DNA of 64,000 nucleotides from Tolypothrix tenuis PCC 7101 (lineage in GTDB: Bacteria; Cyanobacteriota; Cyanobacteriia; Cyanobacteriales; Nostocaceae). The notes beneath the pieces are model-generated. The model had not been told where the DNA came from, searched no databases, and saw nothing but the letters and a program-made list of their open reading frames with translations. The position numbers were made by a program, and so were the translations under genes. This document shows positions 10,901 to 20,070 of the stretch, piece by piece; position 1 is the first letter of the stretch, and each line of letters opens with the position of its first letter. The stretch spans positions 6,313,979 through 6,377,978 of the forward strand of contig NZ_AP018248.1 of assembly GCF_002368295.1 (NCBI RefSeq), read 5' to 3'.

Positions 10901-12002
10901 CTTCAATGGGAAGATTACCTTTAAACAATCTAACTTTTGAATATTTCACCCCCAGCACCGGACGGTGTTTCTCAGTAAGTTGCAAATACCAAGGGTGCTG
11001 TGATTGCGGTAAACCGTTAATGTAGCTGATGATACTCAGTTTACCAATTGCCGCTACACCAGGAACTTTGAGAATTTCTTGATATAAATCTGAAGTATGC
11101 AGAATTTTTGGCGGAGTCAAGGCTGCTAATTCGTCGGTATCGATAAAACCATGACTATCGTAAGGTTTAGTGTAAGTTGGATCGTGGAGGGCTGAAGGTC
11201 TACCAGCAAAGATTTCGGTGGGACTTTTGCCTTTATCTAGTAATTCTTGTAGAGTATAAAATCGCAGATGAGGCGAAAGAAATGACTGTACTTGTACGTA
11301 AATATCTACCAGTACATCCTCAGCATCGGCATTAGCTGCTAATTCGATATCGGTACAGAGAGCAATTTCTTCCTCATCCAAAATTACCACATCATAAATA
11401 TCTTCGCAGAGGTTGCGATATTTACATAAAACGCTGTTGACATTATCTAGTACATCGGCCCAAGAACGATAAAGTTGCCCACAGGCGTTTTTACTATATT
11501 CAGGTTCGAGGTCAATATTAACAGTGTAAAGCCCACGGGGATTGAGGCGAAAAGCCGTGTCTTTTGTCTGTGCGCCTGGTGGAGTATATTGCAGAGTACT
11601 CTTAGCAAAGTCTACATAGATATCTGGTTCATAGGTTGTGACTTTTTCCAGCATGGCATTACGCACACCAGGAATATCAATTAGACGCTTACATAAATCT
11701 AGTTCTGTAACTGGATTACAGGTGAGTATTTCATCAACCGTAAAAAAGTTGTTCTCTTTACTCTGTGGATTTGCCTTTGCCAACAAATCTTGAATATCTA
11801 AGTTATTGCGATAACCTAAATCTGTTATGGCATAGCATAGTACCTCTAGTATAGTTACACCTGGATCGTGCAGATTATAATCTGTCCAAAGTTTTCCAGA
11901 CAAACTTTGTAAGTGTTGAATCCCGATATCCCGCAAGGTTTGAAAATTCAAATATGCGGGAAATTGGGGCTGACTTTTCGAGATACTTAGGTATTCCAGC
12001 AT
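7962..12002 (-). CDS. cis12: CIS baseplate protein Cis12 with internal repeat extension
   Basis: This 1346-residue protein is the second large baseplate component. The N-terminus (LWTDYNLHDPGVTILEVLCY near residue 38) and the near-C-terminal motif GFHVLEHILLRPR are hallmarks of this eCIS baseplate family. The final part (IVLPYWPERFRNINFRRFIE) resembles the wedge end of the family. Between roughly residues 640 and 1180 it carries repeated units with the pattern Y-(F/W)-L-x-N/D-G-x-(I/V)-LL-S followed by a helix. These look like DUF1508/YegP-like repeats and make the protein longer than Afp12-type homologues. It follows the membrane-anchored 162-residue gene by 170 bp. I infer that the repeats are a baseplate extension. 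The baseplate assignment is firm, the repeat family name less so. Confidence 0.85.
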   Translation of the reverse strand: MLEYLSISKSQPQFPAYLNFQTLRDIGIQHLQSLSGKLWTDYNLHDPGVTILEVLCYAITDLGYRNNLDIQDLLAKANPQSKENNFFTVDEILTCNPVTELDLCKRLIDIPGVRNAMLEKVTTYEPDIYVDFAKSTLQYTPPGAQTKDTAFRLNPRGLYTVNIDLEPEYSKNACGQLYRSWADVLDNVNSVLCKYRNLCEDIYDVVILDEEEIALCTDIELAANADAEDVLVDIYVQVQSFLSPHLRFYTLQELLDKGKSPTEIFAGRPSALHDPTYTKPYDSHGFIDTDELAALTPPKILHTSDLYQEILKVPGVAAIGKLSIISYINGLPQSQHPWYLQLTEKHRPVLGVKYSKVRLFKGNLPIEVNMAEVQRRYYEQQAARIKALRDKSELDLIVPQGSYYDLADHYSIQHDFPLTYGISEDGLPDTASTLRKAQARQLKGYLVFFDQILANYLVQLSHIRDLFSWEIDAEEEQKGYANRTLEQQYTYFTQRLKNFPGWEEILGAENYLPAIGEDVDNSTRETYRDRRNRFLDHLLGRFAESFTDYVLLNYRIFENHADKVKHQTEIMQDKARFLQDYPTLSRDRFRAFHYCNCQEVWDTNNVSGFKKRVSRLLGIADVRRRDYSHYRVKPAPKSYILAVNSGLENQSLKTRQSYPSQASAAAAKEEFLSFALHNQFYQRLAYSYFYHYGWQVVDKTGKKVLVRYDRYFPSAAENQANLKILLAELAVRLAEIPEVETPTSTQVADFINIEFDGDLYYFRLSIPPTASAPGEIITFTGVEGYVSRSITQENAIASLQQIKKQRNYCQSRLGDDNPQKFTYYGYALVDNAGKVLSERNQRWLKPEERDLDLQSWISSIQANQNQFKLAVKPVDKNYRFVLQNCTNNEILLQSLNTYATVNAAWQATEAFAESLRYFRRYVSPASQSHGVGIKDKDGNLIAVADIQQTPGEIFQQLNSVDSMLRIELLPESTSEYRWQLLHEGEILLQSIPGFADEKTARDRFYYDVLGNLFEPGAISLTTSKEGFGFRILSQPGNRKTEVAIHPRTYTSEKEQDAAINRLFFLIRTARLICTPEKQQAGFIGEIYGDNQQIILQTAQRYQTEADAWEQGNTLVELAQDEENYRLIDSENGVYGWELTNEGKDQILASQYYSNKDERTRAIATLQARNNDEGFHVLEHILLRPRTKANAPVLDEFLQILVTPDDAKTQEGEQPRLTWQDPYSFWVTIVLPYWPERFRNINFRRFIEQTLRLEAPAHVALKIAWLDVQQMRDFEDAYHQWLEQLALDACDDAACNLTDALNQLVEILPNLRSVYPKGILLDSQESGNQENPIVLNQTALGIAIGNG

Positions 12003-12172
12003 GGAATTCAGGTGCGTTCAGGATATAAAAGAACAAAGTCAATTCAAAATTTATTCATGTAGATAGGCAACAGAAAAGCAATGATTTAATTAATTCTGTT
12101 TAAGTGCTTGAGGAAGATAACAACCATCAACAACACTTCTGGTTATTTTGATAGTAGCATGACAAATTTTGC

Positions 12173-12661
12173 TCAATTCGTCCCTGTAACAATATGATGA
12201 GTAGAGCCAATAAATAACCAAACAAAGGTAATTGCTAATCCCAAGGTGAGCAATGTAATATATCTGAGAAATTGGTGTAACCGAATTTTCATTTGCTCTT
12301 GATATTCAGCAAATGCTTTACTCAGTTCTGTTAAATCATGTTGCAACTGATTGACTTTTTTTTCTAATTCTTTGACCAGTGATTTCCATTGGTTACCTTT
12401 GCCAGGTGCTTCATCTTCATGGGCGCAAATTTCGGTTTCTGCTTGCATTTCCCAAAGTGCACCTTGGTAATAGACGACATCGCCTTTATGATAGGTTCTG
12501 CCCTCCTGCCACAATCCATGAAATTGATCATCATGTTTGTTGAGCATGGAGGTGATCAAGTCTTTAAAATGGTCTTCTGAGAGGCGACTTTTATTTTTGA
12601 ATAAACTTTTAAGTTCTTTGCGGCTTCTTAAGATATTGGCATCGTTCGATACGGTAAACAT
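12173..12661 (-). CDS. CIS-operon protein with carbohydrate-binding-like motif, coiled coil and C-terminal membrane helix
   Basis: This 162-residue protein lies between cis11 and cis12. Residues 1 to 45 are charged and helical. Residues 50 to 93 contain WQEGRTYHKGDVVYYQG and end with a tryptophan (NQW), the pattern of CBM5/12-like chitin- or glycan-binding modules also found in phage tail fibres. Residues 94 to 125 have heptad-type hydrophobics (LEKKVNQLQHDLTELSKAF) and probably form a coiled coil. Residues about 132 to 153 are one hydrophobic helix (ITLLTLGLAITFVWLFIGS), followed by a short tail. There is no signal peptide. An AGGA motif precedes the ATG. The layout suggests a trimeric fibre or anchor that fixes the baseplate to a membrane, as described for thylakoid-anchored CIS. 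This role is inferred. Confidence 0.75.
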   Translation of the reverse strand: MFTVSNDANILRSRKELKSLFKNKSRLSEDHFKDLITSMLNKHDDQFHGLWQEGRTYHKGDVVYYQGALWEMQAETEICAHEDEAPGKGNQWKSLVKELEKKVNQLQHDLTELSKAFAEYQEQMKIRLHQFLRYITLLTLGLAITFVWLFIGSTHHIVTGTN

Positions 12662-12858
12662 AAGTGATAATCCTGCAATTTATTGTAGTGTTGGTAGAAA
12701 TTAACGAACCTCAAAATTAATGGTACAAAACAAGCTGCTATTTAAGATTTATACAAAATCATGCATAAATGAATATTTTCATAAAAAATTAACATCTATA
12801 AACCCTAATTTGTGACAAAAAGTAACTTTATAAATCTTTGTTTCCTATTCCCTTACAT

Positions 12859-15800
12859 TCACGACAATTCCAAATCTTCTAAAGATTCATAACCTAAAAT
12901 ACCAGACTCAATTTTTTGATTAGGTACAATTGTTGTTTCTTGAAATTCTTGAATAATGTGACTTTGAGCGCTAGTTTTTAACGAGACTGAAGTTAAAACC
13001 GATCGCGCAGTAGAGGCGATCGCTTCTCGGATATCTCGCTGGGTGTCTTGGTGCATTTTAAAATCCACAACATAATCTATGTATTCCTGTTTTTCGATAA
13101 AGTTGACAATTGCTGAACGGTAGAGTTTACCGCCAAACTGAATTTCCGCCTGAGTATCCATTGTCCAAGGGGCGAGAAAATAAGTGATAGCTTGTTCTAG
13201 TTGGCGGCGATAGTAGCCAAAGTTGGCGGAATAGGGAGATTTAAATTTCACCTGAAATTCCACCTGAATATGTTCGTAGGCCGGATTTACCACCTGTATT
13301 GCAGCCCAAGGAGAACTAATACTAGCCAGATATTTCTCAATTTGCTGTAGCAGGTTAATGTTAACTTTGGGTTCTAATTCATTAGTAATCCCCATCAATG
13401 CTAAGTTGGGAATCACAGCTAAAGTTACTGCGCCTGGTGTTAATTCCTGTAACTTGCCGTTTTGTAGATTAACTTCTCCGTGGTTGATGCAGCGAACTTT
13501 ATAAATTTCGGGAAACTTTTCTAGTACTAATCTTTCATAGTCAAAGATGGTAACAGCCCGACCTTTGTGGCGCAGATGTTCGCTAATACGGATATAAAAA
13601 TCTGTTGGCTGCTCTTTAATCTTCCCACCAAAGGAGTCATAGAGCTGCTCTATGGTTTTGACTTCTGGGTTGGGGTTAACCTGTTTGGCAATAGTACCAG
13701 CAGGTAAGGGATTGGCTAAATGGTTGGGATCGTTACCTTCATCTGTAAAACTCACCCTTGCAGCTTGGGTGTGGACACCGAAGATTTGACAGATAGCACC
13801 ACTGCGCGCTGGTACAGTCACCTTCAGCCAATACAAATTGGGATCGAGAATTGTAGTTTTAGCTTTACTAATATCTGCGGGAATCCCCAGATGGATGATA
13901 CCAGAGGCAATTAAACCGTTGGTATTGTCGCTGACAATGCGATCGCTCAAAGATTCCCAAATATTATCTTTTAAATAGAACCATTTCACATCAGCTTTTT
14001 TTAACGCTGTATCAGCGCTGGCTTCCGCTACTTGGAAGAGTAAAGGTAATGCTGTCGGTGGTTCGAGGTTCTCTAACCCAATTAGTAATTCCCCTTCATT
14101 AATAAACTCTGGTAAAAAGTCTGGCTGTTTCGCCTCCAAATGCTCAAACCCGCCAAATGGGTAAAGATGAAAGATTGTACAATCCTGGGTTGTCGCAACT
14201 GCGGTGTATTTAAGATAAAGCGATTGAATCGTCGGTGTGTAAGGTTGATTGAGGGTAATTGGTGCTACCTCTCCTTTAGTAAATATCACATCTGGTCGCC
14301 ATCGCTTTAGGCTGTTGTCTTTTAGTTCATAGACCGCTTCGTTAACATATTTCTCTTCTCCAAAATCTTTAGCCGCAGCCAAGGTCTGAATTGCATATTT
14401 TGTCACAAACTCTTCATGCAAAAAGTCTTGATTGAGGCTGAAACTCAAAAAACCACCAGTTGTTTGATTGTCAAAGCTGGTGAAATTATCAATCTCTTCA
14501 CCCTGTAGTGGCGTTGCGGAAGCGTTAACAAGAGGGCGATCGCCTGACGTAAAAAGTCCGTAAGGGTTCTTCAAACCGACACCTGACCAAGTGCGTTTAG
14601 TCAAACGCTCTAATTTTGCAGAAAAATTGTCAAAGTCCGGTTTATTTGTATCATTGCTTACGTAGTAGCCGCGATAATAGTCTTTCAAAGAAGCGGGTAA
14701 TTTTTCCCATGTAATATTGATTTGCAAATCCAAAAGATTTTTCAGAAAAATTTCTCGACTCCCAACATAAAATTTTGACCCTACTGCTGGTCTGGGGCCA
14801 AAAGGTTGAAAAGGTTTAGTAGCATCTAATACACCTAAGTCATTTTGCACAACCAAATTGCGAACTTTGTCCACCCGCGTGGTAATGGTTACCTGATCTA
14901 GCTTGGCAGTACGGAAATAATGATATGCTGGCAAATTATCCACTAAAACCTGAGTTTTTAATTCTATGCGCGCTACTGGTGTAGCTTGCTGGAGTTTGAG
15001 GGGGAAGTTAGGAACATCAGGGTTATAGGGAATCGGCTTGTCTGGGAGGTAAGGTAAAACGGGGTCAATCTCAGCCGCTAGTACCACTACTAAAGACAAC
15101 TCCGAATTATTCCAGCCAGTTTTTTCTGTACCACCTCCAGTTAAAGACGCGCCTGATTTTAAAATGTCGGCTTTGATCCACTCTTTTTCACCACTGAGAT
15201 AAACTTCAAAGACTTCATGCAGCTTATTTTCTGGAAGTACTGTCCCCAAACCACTGAGGGAAAAGGTGAACTGAATCACCCGTTCACTTTCTTGCAACAA
15301 TAAAACATCTGATGCGATCGCTAAACCTAATTGTGTGGGTTGGCGTTTGTCATTCCCAAAGGGAAGCCAGGTTTTTATAGTTTGTTCCTTGGGAAAATCT
15401 CCCCCCTGACCGTCAAACGAGTTCGCCACTGGGGAGGAGTACAAACCAGGATTGCGTGGAGGTTTTTCACCAGATTTGACTGCTTGTAAGTCTAAAAATA
15501 AACCTTTGAGGCTGGTAATCTGGGCTTTGTGAATAACGATATCTGCATCAAGACTGTAGAATAAATCCTTGCCAGTAGCATCTTTCCCAGCTTTAAACTG
15601 AGTCCCAGCAGGTAGCGCAAATTCAGTTTGAGACTTAATCAGTTCAAAAATGAGGTGGGCGTGGTCTGGTTGGGCTGGGCGATCGCGCAAGCGCAGTACT
15701 TGACGATAAAAAAAGTCGAGATGTCGCTGCGTCATCAAATTCAGGTCATCTCTTGCGGGTTTCATCACCTCCAAAAAAGCCAAATAAAGAGCTAAATAAG

Positions 15801-16551
15801 GTTGATGATCCTGTCTAGCTTGCAGACTCTTTTCTAAATACTGCGGTGCTTGTTGAATAATTTGATAATAGTTCTGAAATAAAATTTGAAATACAGCGTC
15901 TAGTTCCTCTCGCACTTGTACAGAATTTGCATTAAAAGGAGTGCGATCGGCTACTGGAGTAGTGAGCTTTAACCCAAATTCTTCATTAAATTTTGTATAA
16001 ATATTACCTGATTTTGCTACTTGTTTAGTAGCAGCTACATAAGCTTGTTCAAAAGCCCAAATCCGCAATATAGGCTCGCGAAGATTAGTTTTCACCAATC
16101 CTCTAATTACAGATTGTAGAGGTGTATAAGATTCTAAACTTATATACCAATTATATATTTGATTAAGGATTTCAATCCAAGTAGCTAATAAACAGGCAAA
16201 CTTCTCAAATTTCTGACTTGATTGCCCGCCTTCACCAGATAAATTAGCAAGAAACTCTCGCAAATGCTGGCTATATTGGTCTTTGATTTTTTGCGGGCGA
16301 GTTTTGCTAATCAGCGCAATTTGTATAGGAGTATTGCCACTAAAAAACGTTTGCCAATTACCATCAGCTTCATTTGCATCATTGTAATAAATAACCTGCT
16401 CACTGAAACGATAGGCAAATACCAGAAAATCGCCCAAGTCATTTTCATCCACCTTCACAAAATCAGGCGATAAAGCTGGAACCTGACGCTGACGCTGGCT
16501 CACCCCATCGCGAATTAGTGGATTTTTAAGTTTTTCTGGGCGGATTTTCAT
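12859..16551 (-). CDS. cis11: CIS baseplate protein Cis11 (gpJ/gp6-like)
   Basis: This 1230-residue protein is the large baseplate wedge component of contractile injection systems, related to phage P2 gpJ and T4 gp6. The C-terminal third carries the typical baseplate-J features: FYIRISEHLRHKGRAVTIFD, then YERLVLEKFPEIYKVRCINH, then an LQQIEKYLASISSP-type segment that resembles the end of gpJ-like proteins. The N-terminal half is a family-specific extension. It is predicted to bind Cis9 and Cis12 and to form the wedge around the spike. A 200-bp spacer with AATTCGT-like repeats separates it from cis9 upstream. The downstream 162-residue gene starts after about 200 bp. The protein appears complete. 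Confidence 0.9.
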   Translation of the reverse strand: MKIRPEKLKNPLIRDGVSQRQRQVPALSPDFVKVDENDLGDFLVFAYRFSEQVIYYNDANEADGNWQTFFSGNTPIQIALISKTRPQKIKDQYSQHLREFLANLSGEGGQSSQKFEKFACLLATWIEILNQIYNWYISLESYTPLQSVIRGLVKTNLREPILRIWAFEQAYVAATKQVAKSGNIYTKFNEEFGLKLTTPVADRTPFNANSVQVREELDAVFQILFQNYYQIIQQAPQYLEKSLQARQDHQPYLALYLAFLEVMKPARDDLNLMTQRHLDFFYRQVLRLRDRPAQPDHAHLIFELIKSQTEFALPAGTQFKAGKDATGKDLFYSLDADIVIHKAQITSLKGLFLDLQAVKSGEKPPRNPGLYSSPVANSFDGQGGDFPKEQTIKTWLPFGNDKRQPTQLGLAIASDVLLLQESERVIQFTFSLSGLGTVLPENKLHEVFEVYLSGEKEWIKADILKSGASLTGGGTEKTGWNNSELSLVVVLAAEIDPVLPYLPDKPIPYNPDVPNFPLKLQQATPVARIELKTQVLVDNLPAYHYFRTAKLDQVTITTRVDKVRNLVVQNDLGVLDATKPFQPFGPRPAVGSKFYVGSREIFLKNLLDLQINITWEKLPASLKDYYRGYYVSNDTNKPDFDNFSAKLERLTKRTWSGVGLKNPYGLFTSGDRPLVNASATPLQGEEIDNFTSFDNQTTGGFLSFSLNQDFLHEEFVTKYAIQTLAAAKDFGEEKYVNEAVYELKDNSLKRWRPDVIFTKGEVAPITLNQPYTPTIQSLYLKYTAVATTQDCTIFHLYPFGGFEHLEAKQPDFLPEFINEGELLIGLENLEPPTALPLLFQVAEASADTALKKADVKWFYLKDNIWESLSDRIVSDNTNGLIASGIIHLGIPADISKAKTTILDPNLYWLKVTVPARSGAICQIFGVHTQAARVSFTDEGNDPNHLANPLPAGTIAKQVNPNPEVKTIEQLYDSFGGKIKEQPTDFYIRISEHLRHKGRAVTIFDYERLVLEKFPEIYKVRCINHGEVNLQNGKLQELTPGAVTLAVIPNLALMGITNELEPKVNINLLQQIEKYLASISSPWAAIQVVNPAYEHIQVEFQVKFKSPYSANFGYYRRQLEQAITYFLAPWTMDTQAEIQFGGKLYRSAIVNFIEKQEYIDYVVDFKMHQDTQRDIREAIASTARSVLTSVSLKTSAQSHIIQEFQETTIVPNQKIESGILGYESLEDLELS

Positions 16552-16750
16552 GATAATTCGTAATTCGTAATTAATTATTTGGATTTTACATTTAACATTG
16601 CAAATTTCTATATTATTTTCTTGTTTTCTCTACAAATTAAGTAAGTCGTTAAAAATAAACCAAACTAGATTACGAAATATAAACAGGCTTGAAACTCTCA
16701 CCAATGACCAATGACAGCCTTAATTAGTTATCTTTCTTTGCACTACCTAC

Positions 16751-17176
16751 TTAAATAATTGCTAACGAACCAACGCCTTCTTGTAAATAGAAAGGATAAA
16801 CGAAATTGAAACGAGAATTAGTAGTAATAATTATGTAATCTACTGTGATATTGATGACTCCTTGTAACTGATCATCAAGGTTGAGATCCAAACGTTCTAA
16901 GCGAATGCGAGGCTCATGATAAACAATAGCAATCCTGACTAATTCTTTAATATTGCTAGCTACAGTTGGACTCAGAGGCTCAAACAGTAAATCTTCTAGG
17001 TTACAGCCATAGGTAGGCTGCATCACCCGTTCACCCAAGCTAGTTGTCAGGAGAATTTTGAGACTTTCGTTAATATCTTCCTCAGCACTGACAAGCCTGA
17101 CACTGCGAGACATTTTATTAAATTGCGGCGGAAATCCCCAGCCTGTGCCCAAAAAAGCATTATCGTTTTCATCCAT
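16751..17176 (-). CDS. cis9: CIS baseplate protein Cis9 (gp25-like lysozyme-fold family)
   Basis: This 141-residue protein belongs to the GPW/gp25 family, the most conserved baseplate wedge protein, which nucleates sheath assembly in phage tails, T6SS and eCIS. Visible hallmarks are GTGWGFPP at the N-terminus, INESLKILLTTSLGERVMQP with the conserved GER-M-P motif, YGCNLEDLLFEPL, and IRIAIVYHEPRIRLE-like sequence near residue 95. The start ATG lies one base after the PAAR gene stop, so the two are translationally linked. The length is normal for the family. Confidence 0.93.
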   Translation of the reverse strand: MDENDNAFLGTGWGFPPQFNKMSRSVRLVSAEEDINESLKILLTTSLGERVMQPTYGCNLEDLLFEPLSPTVASNIKELVRIAIVYHEPRIRLERLDLNLDDQLQGVINITVDYIIITTNSRFNFVYPFYLQEGVGSLAII

Positions 17177-17177
17177 C

Positions 17178-17480
17178 TCAACCTCCGATTAATACAGTAA
17201 AATTTCCCAAAACAATCGAGCCGCCATGTGCTGTAGTGTCGCCCAAGCGCGCTGCAGGTTTCCCCCCAATCAACACAGTTGTTGAACCTATCACAATAGC
17301 GTCTGGTGGCCCAACGCAGGTACAAGTATCACCCAATACAGCAGCAGGTAATCCACCGATTAAGACATTCGGTTGTCCAGGGCCAATTACAGGGCCACCC
17401 ACATGAGGAATCGGGGGTACTCCTGGAGTTTGCATCGGACAAACGTGCATATCAGTAATTCGCGCAGCTGGTTTTCCCAT
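17178..17480 (-). CDS. cis10: PAAR-domain spike-tip protein Cis10
   Basis: This 100-residue protein consists almost entirely of a PAAR repeat domain. The motifs PAARITDMHVCP at the start, PNVLIGGLPAAVLGD in the middle and TTVLIGGKPAARLGDTTAHG near the end are typical, with His and Cys residues that may bind a metal ion at the tip. PAAR proteins sharpen the VgrG-like spike and can carry effectors. Here no extra C-terminal domain is present, so this copy is a plain tip. The gene lies between the spike gene (32 bp upstream) and cis9 (directly downstream). Confidence 0.95.
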   Translation of the reverse strand: MGKPAARITDMHVCPMQTPGVPPIPHVGGPVIGPGQPNVLIGGLPAAVLGDTCTCVGPPDAIVIGSTTVLIGGKPAARLGDTTAHGGSIVLGNFTVLIGG

Positions 17481-17512
17481 ATCTAGTTACTTTTAAAATC
17501 CAAAATCTAAAA

Positions 17513-19285
17513 TTAATTAATCTGAACTAAAGAACCTTTAAGAATCGCGATCGCACTTGTAGAAACTTCCGCACCAGCATTACCTTGGGCTTTAAACTGA
17601 GCATTGGCTTTAACATTGACGTTCAATCCCTCAATGCTCGTATCTTGGCTGGCTTTAAGTGTTAACTTACCAGTGGCTTCGATGGTGATATCTTTGGGGC
17701 TTTTCATGACGATACCGCTATTATTCATAGTCAAGGTATTACCGTTTTGGTCTTTTAAAGCAATTCCCTTATCCTCATCGGAGATGGTAATTTTGTTACC
17801 ACCAGGGGTTTCCAGAGTGATGAATTTCTTTTCATCATCGAAGGTAACTTTGATTTGCGATCGCGTGAAAAATCCTTTCTGGTGATTGTTATCGGAAGCT
17901 TGTAAGGGCGCTGGTTTTGCCTTGCTGTTGAGCATTCCCAAGACAATTGCATCGCGCGGATCGTCGTTCAGAAAGCCTAATACTACTTCGTCACCAATTT
18001 CTGGGCGAAAAAAGGAACCGCGATTGTTACCAGCATCCAGAGTAGCGATACGAGTCCAAATTCCCTGAGACTGAGAATCGAGGGTAGGCACTTTGACTAA
18101 AATCCGGTCTTCACCATTAGGGTCGTTCTGCAACTGCACTACTACACCAATTTGTAAGCCATGAACACCAGGGAGCATTCCTGATGCTGGTCTATCCACG
18201 ATATCAGCTTCCTGGTAAAACCACTGAGAATTCATACCAAGCTGTATATGAGTAAACCAAGCTCCACCGATAACTTCGTGACGAATGCCAGACACATAGG
18301 CTAATCCGTTAAAACGCTGACCAATTCCTTTCAACTCAATCAGGGCATCAATTTGAGCATCAGGATAGCCTTTAATCTTCACCCTGCCTTGAATTTTCGC
18401 TAATCGGCTTTTGAGCAATTGAGCATCTGCCCATGCTTGCAGTTCTTGGGTTTGTAAATGACCGCTATGACTGAGTTGGAATGCTTTCAACGCGATCGCA
18501 TTACCCAACTGTTTACCTGAGAGGTTACCCTGTTTGTTAACTGTAGGCTCCCTCCCTTCCGCCTGAAGTAACGCCTGATCGCCATAACTCCAAGCTTGCG
18601 CCTTGACCTCTGGATATTGCGATCGCGCGTCCATTTCGGCTTCAAACTCTAGGATATTGATGCCATAGGTGAGGGTAATAATGGGATTACCGCTAGTATT
18701 CGGCGATTTTACCTTAAATTTGTCCTTTTCTACAACAACAATCTGTCCGTTCATTTCAGCGCGAGACAGAATAAAATCCCAATCAGTAGCGTAGTATTGG
18801 ACAATTTCCGGATGCTTTATTTTGCTGTCGGTAACTTCTACTCCTCCTATACTGTAGTTACCGAGAATTTGTGCGATCGCATCACTATCCTTGATGTCCT
18901 GAAAATAGCGACTGTGGCGACCCACGGTCAATTTGGTGGCAGCAGCTTTACAATCAAGAATGAGCATTGAGTCGCCATTAGTACCCACTTTCAGAGCTTG
19001 TTTGACAATCAATCCTTTAAATACCTGGCGATCGTTGCCATCGTAACCCAGGGAAATTGTGATTTCGTTACCTGGAACTAGGTCAGGCCCTTCACTGCTA
19101 GCAAAAGTTTCTGCCGCAGGGTCACCATCTCGCAGTATCAACCGCACTGTTGGTACTCGATTCACCACTAAGTTAATTGTTAGGGACAACAGCGCATAAT
19201 CGTTGGTGATGTCCTTACCATTAGCAAGCAACTTGTAAGTACTAACCTCATAAATCGCATTTTTAGGAACAATGAGATCGCTCAT
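17513..19285 (-). CDS. cis8: VgrG-like central spike protein Cis8
   Basis: This 590-residue protein combines a phage late-control-D-like base (about residues 1 to 350), a gp5-type OB domain (about 370 to 460, GLQIGVVVQLQNDPNGEDR and FFRPEIGDEVVLGFLNDDPR) and a C-terminal beta-helical tail with repetitive short strands (ITIEATGKLTLKASQD and similar). This is the architecture of Afp8/Pvc8 and T6SS VgrG: a trimeric spike on which the tube polymerises and on which the PAAR tip sits. The start ATG overlaps the stop of cis7 by 4 bp, which implies translational coupling. No extra effector domain is visible at the C-terminus. Confidence 0.93.
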   Translation of the reverse strand: MSDLIVPKNAIYEVSTYKLLANGKDITNDYALLSLTINLVVNRVPTVRLILRDGDPAAETFASSEGPDLVPGNEITISLGYDGNDRQVFKGLIVKQALKVGTNGDSMLILDCKAAATKLTVGRHSRYFQDIKDSDAIAQILGNYSIGGVEVTDSKIKHPEIVQYYATDWDFILSRAEMNGQIVVVEKDKFKVKSPNTSGNPIITLTYGINILEFEAEMDARSQYPEVKAQAWSYGDQALLQAEGREPTVNKQGNLSGKQLGNAIALKAFQLSHSGHLQTQELQAWADAQLLKSRLAKIQGRVKIKGYPDAQIDALIELKGIGQRFNGLAYVSGIRHEVIGGAWFTHIQLGMNSQWFYQEADIVDRPASGMLPGVHGLQIGVVVQLQNDPNGEDRILVKVPTLDSQSQGIWTRIATLDAGNNRGSFFRPEIGDEVVLGFLNDDPRDAIVLGMLNSKAKPAPLQASDNNHQKGFFTRSQIKVTFDDEKKFITLETPGGNKITISDEDKGIALKDQNGNTLTMNNSGIVMKSPKDITIEATGKLTLKASQDTSIEGLNVNVKANAQFKAQGNAGAEVSTSAIAILKGSLVQIN

Positions 19286-20010
19286 GATTCGGTTTTCTCA
19301 AGCGGTGGAAATCTCAAATCGGTGTTAGTAGCTAAACGGCGAAAATTAATCAGACCATTCACCTTGGCAATTTGCAGGTAATAAGTTGGGTCACCGTAAA
19401 TGTCATAGGTCATTAAAGGTAAGGTTTTGCCAGCTGTGACTTTGCGTTGATGGGTGACATCAGGTGATTGTCTCCCTTCTTCTCTTAGCCGACGTTCTTG
19501 CTCGATGTAGTTAACAAAGTTAGCACTAAGCCTAGCCCGCAATGGCTGTCCATCAGGGGAAAATAGGGTGTAGTTAATTTGTAAATCTTTGAGAATGCAA
19601 TCAAAGCCGTTTTTATTCCCAAAAGAAAAGTTACCCCACAACAAGCGCAGAAAGTTAGGTTTGTGGGTTCCACCATCCATTGTGTAGACCGCATTCAGAA
19701 AATCCTGCACTTGTTGCGCGACATTCTTATGAAACTGATTAGGTTTACCTTTGATGGGTACAACATTTGTACCATCAAAAGTAAAATCAAGCTTCATTTC
19801 TTCAGGACGCGTAAATTTAAATTTTGGATCATTCCCTTGCGAGCCTTGAGCTTGGGATAAATCGTATTCCACTTTAAAAGCTTGAGAAAACTGCTCCGGA
19901 TTTATAGGGAGGTCAAATTCTCCAACTTTCTTATTCATTTGCTTGTTCTGGTAGACCAAGATTTTAATTTTTGTGAGTTCACCTGTCACGTCGCTTTGCT
20001 CCGAATTCAA
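19282..20010 (-). CDS. cis7: CIS tube/baseplate adaptor Cis7 (LysM-type)
   Basis: This 242-residue protein matches the Cis7/Afp7 family, which links the inner tube to the spike. The N-terminal part (KIKILVYQNKQMNKKVGEFD, NPEQFSQAFKVEYD) is the typical CIS tube-protein N-domain. The centre has FLRLLWGNFSFGNKNGFDCI and LFSPDGQPLRARLSANF, both family hallmarks. The C-terminus (TAGKTLPLMTYDIYGDPTYY, then VNGLINFRRLATNTDLRFPP) is the LysM-like domain. It overlaps cis8 by 4 bp. Upstream lies a short AATTCAAA tandem repeat (20008 to 20031) and the small DUF5908 gene. Confidence 0.92.
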   Translation of the reverse strand: MNSEQSDVTGELTKIKILVYQNKQMNKKVGEFDLPINPEQFSQAFKVEYDLSQAQGSQGNDPKFKFTRPEEMKLDFTFDGTNVVPIKGKPNQFHKNVAQQVQDFLNAVYTMDGGTHKPNFLRLLWGNFSFGNKNGFDCILKDLQINYTLFSPDGQPLRARLSANFVNYIEQERRLREEGRQSPDVTHQRKVTAGKTLPLMTYDIYGDPTYYLQIAKVNGLINFRRLATNTDLRFPPLEKTES

Positions 20011-20070
20011 AATTCAAAATTCAAAATTCAAGCGCTATGAATTCATATTGTTTCACTTTTTTACTATAGA

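Noticed and set aside
17178..19285. Effector fused to PAAR or spike protein
   Set aside because: Both proteins end with their structural domains; no toxin-like extension is visible.
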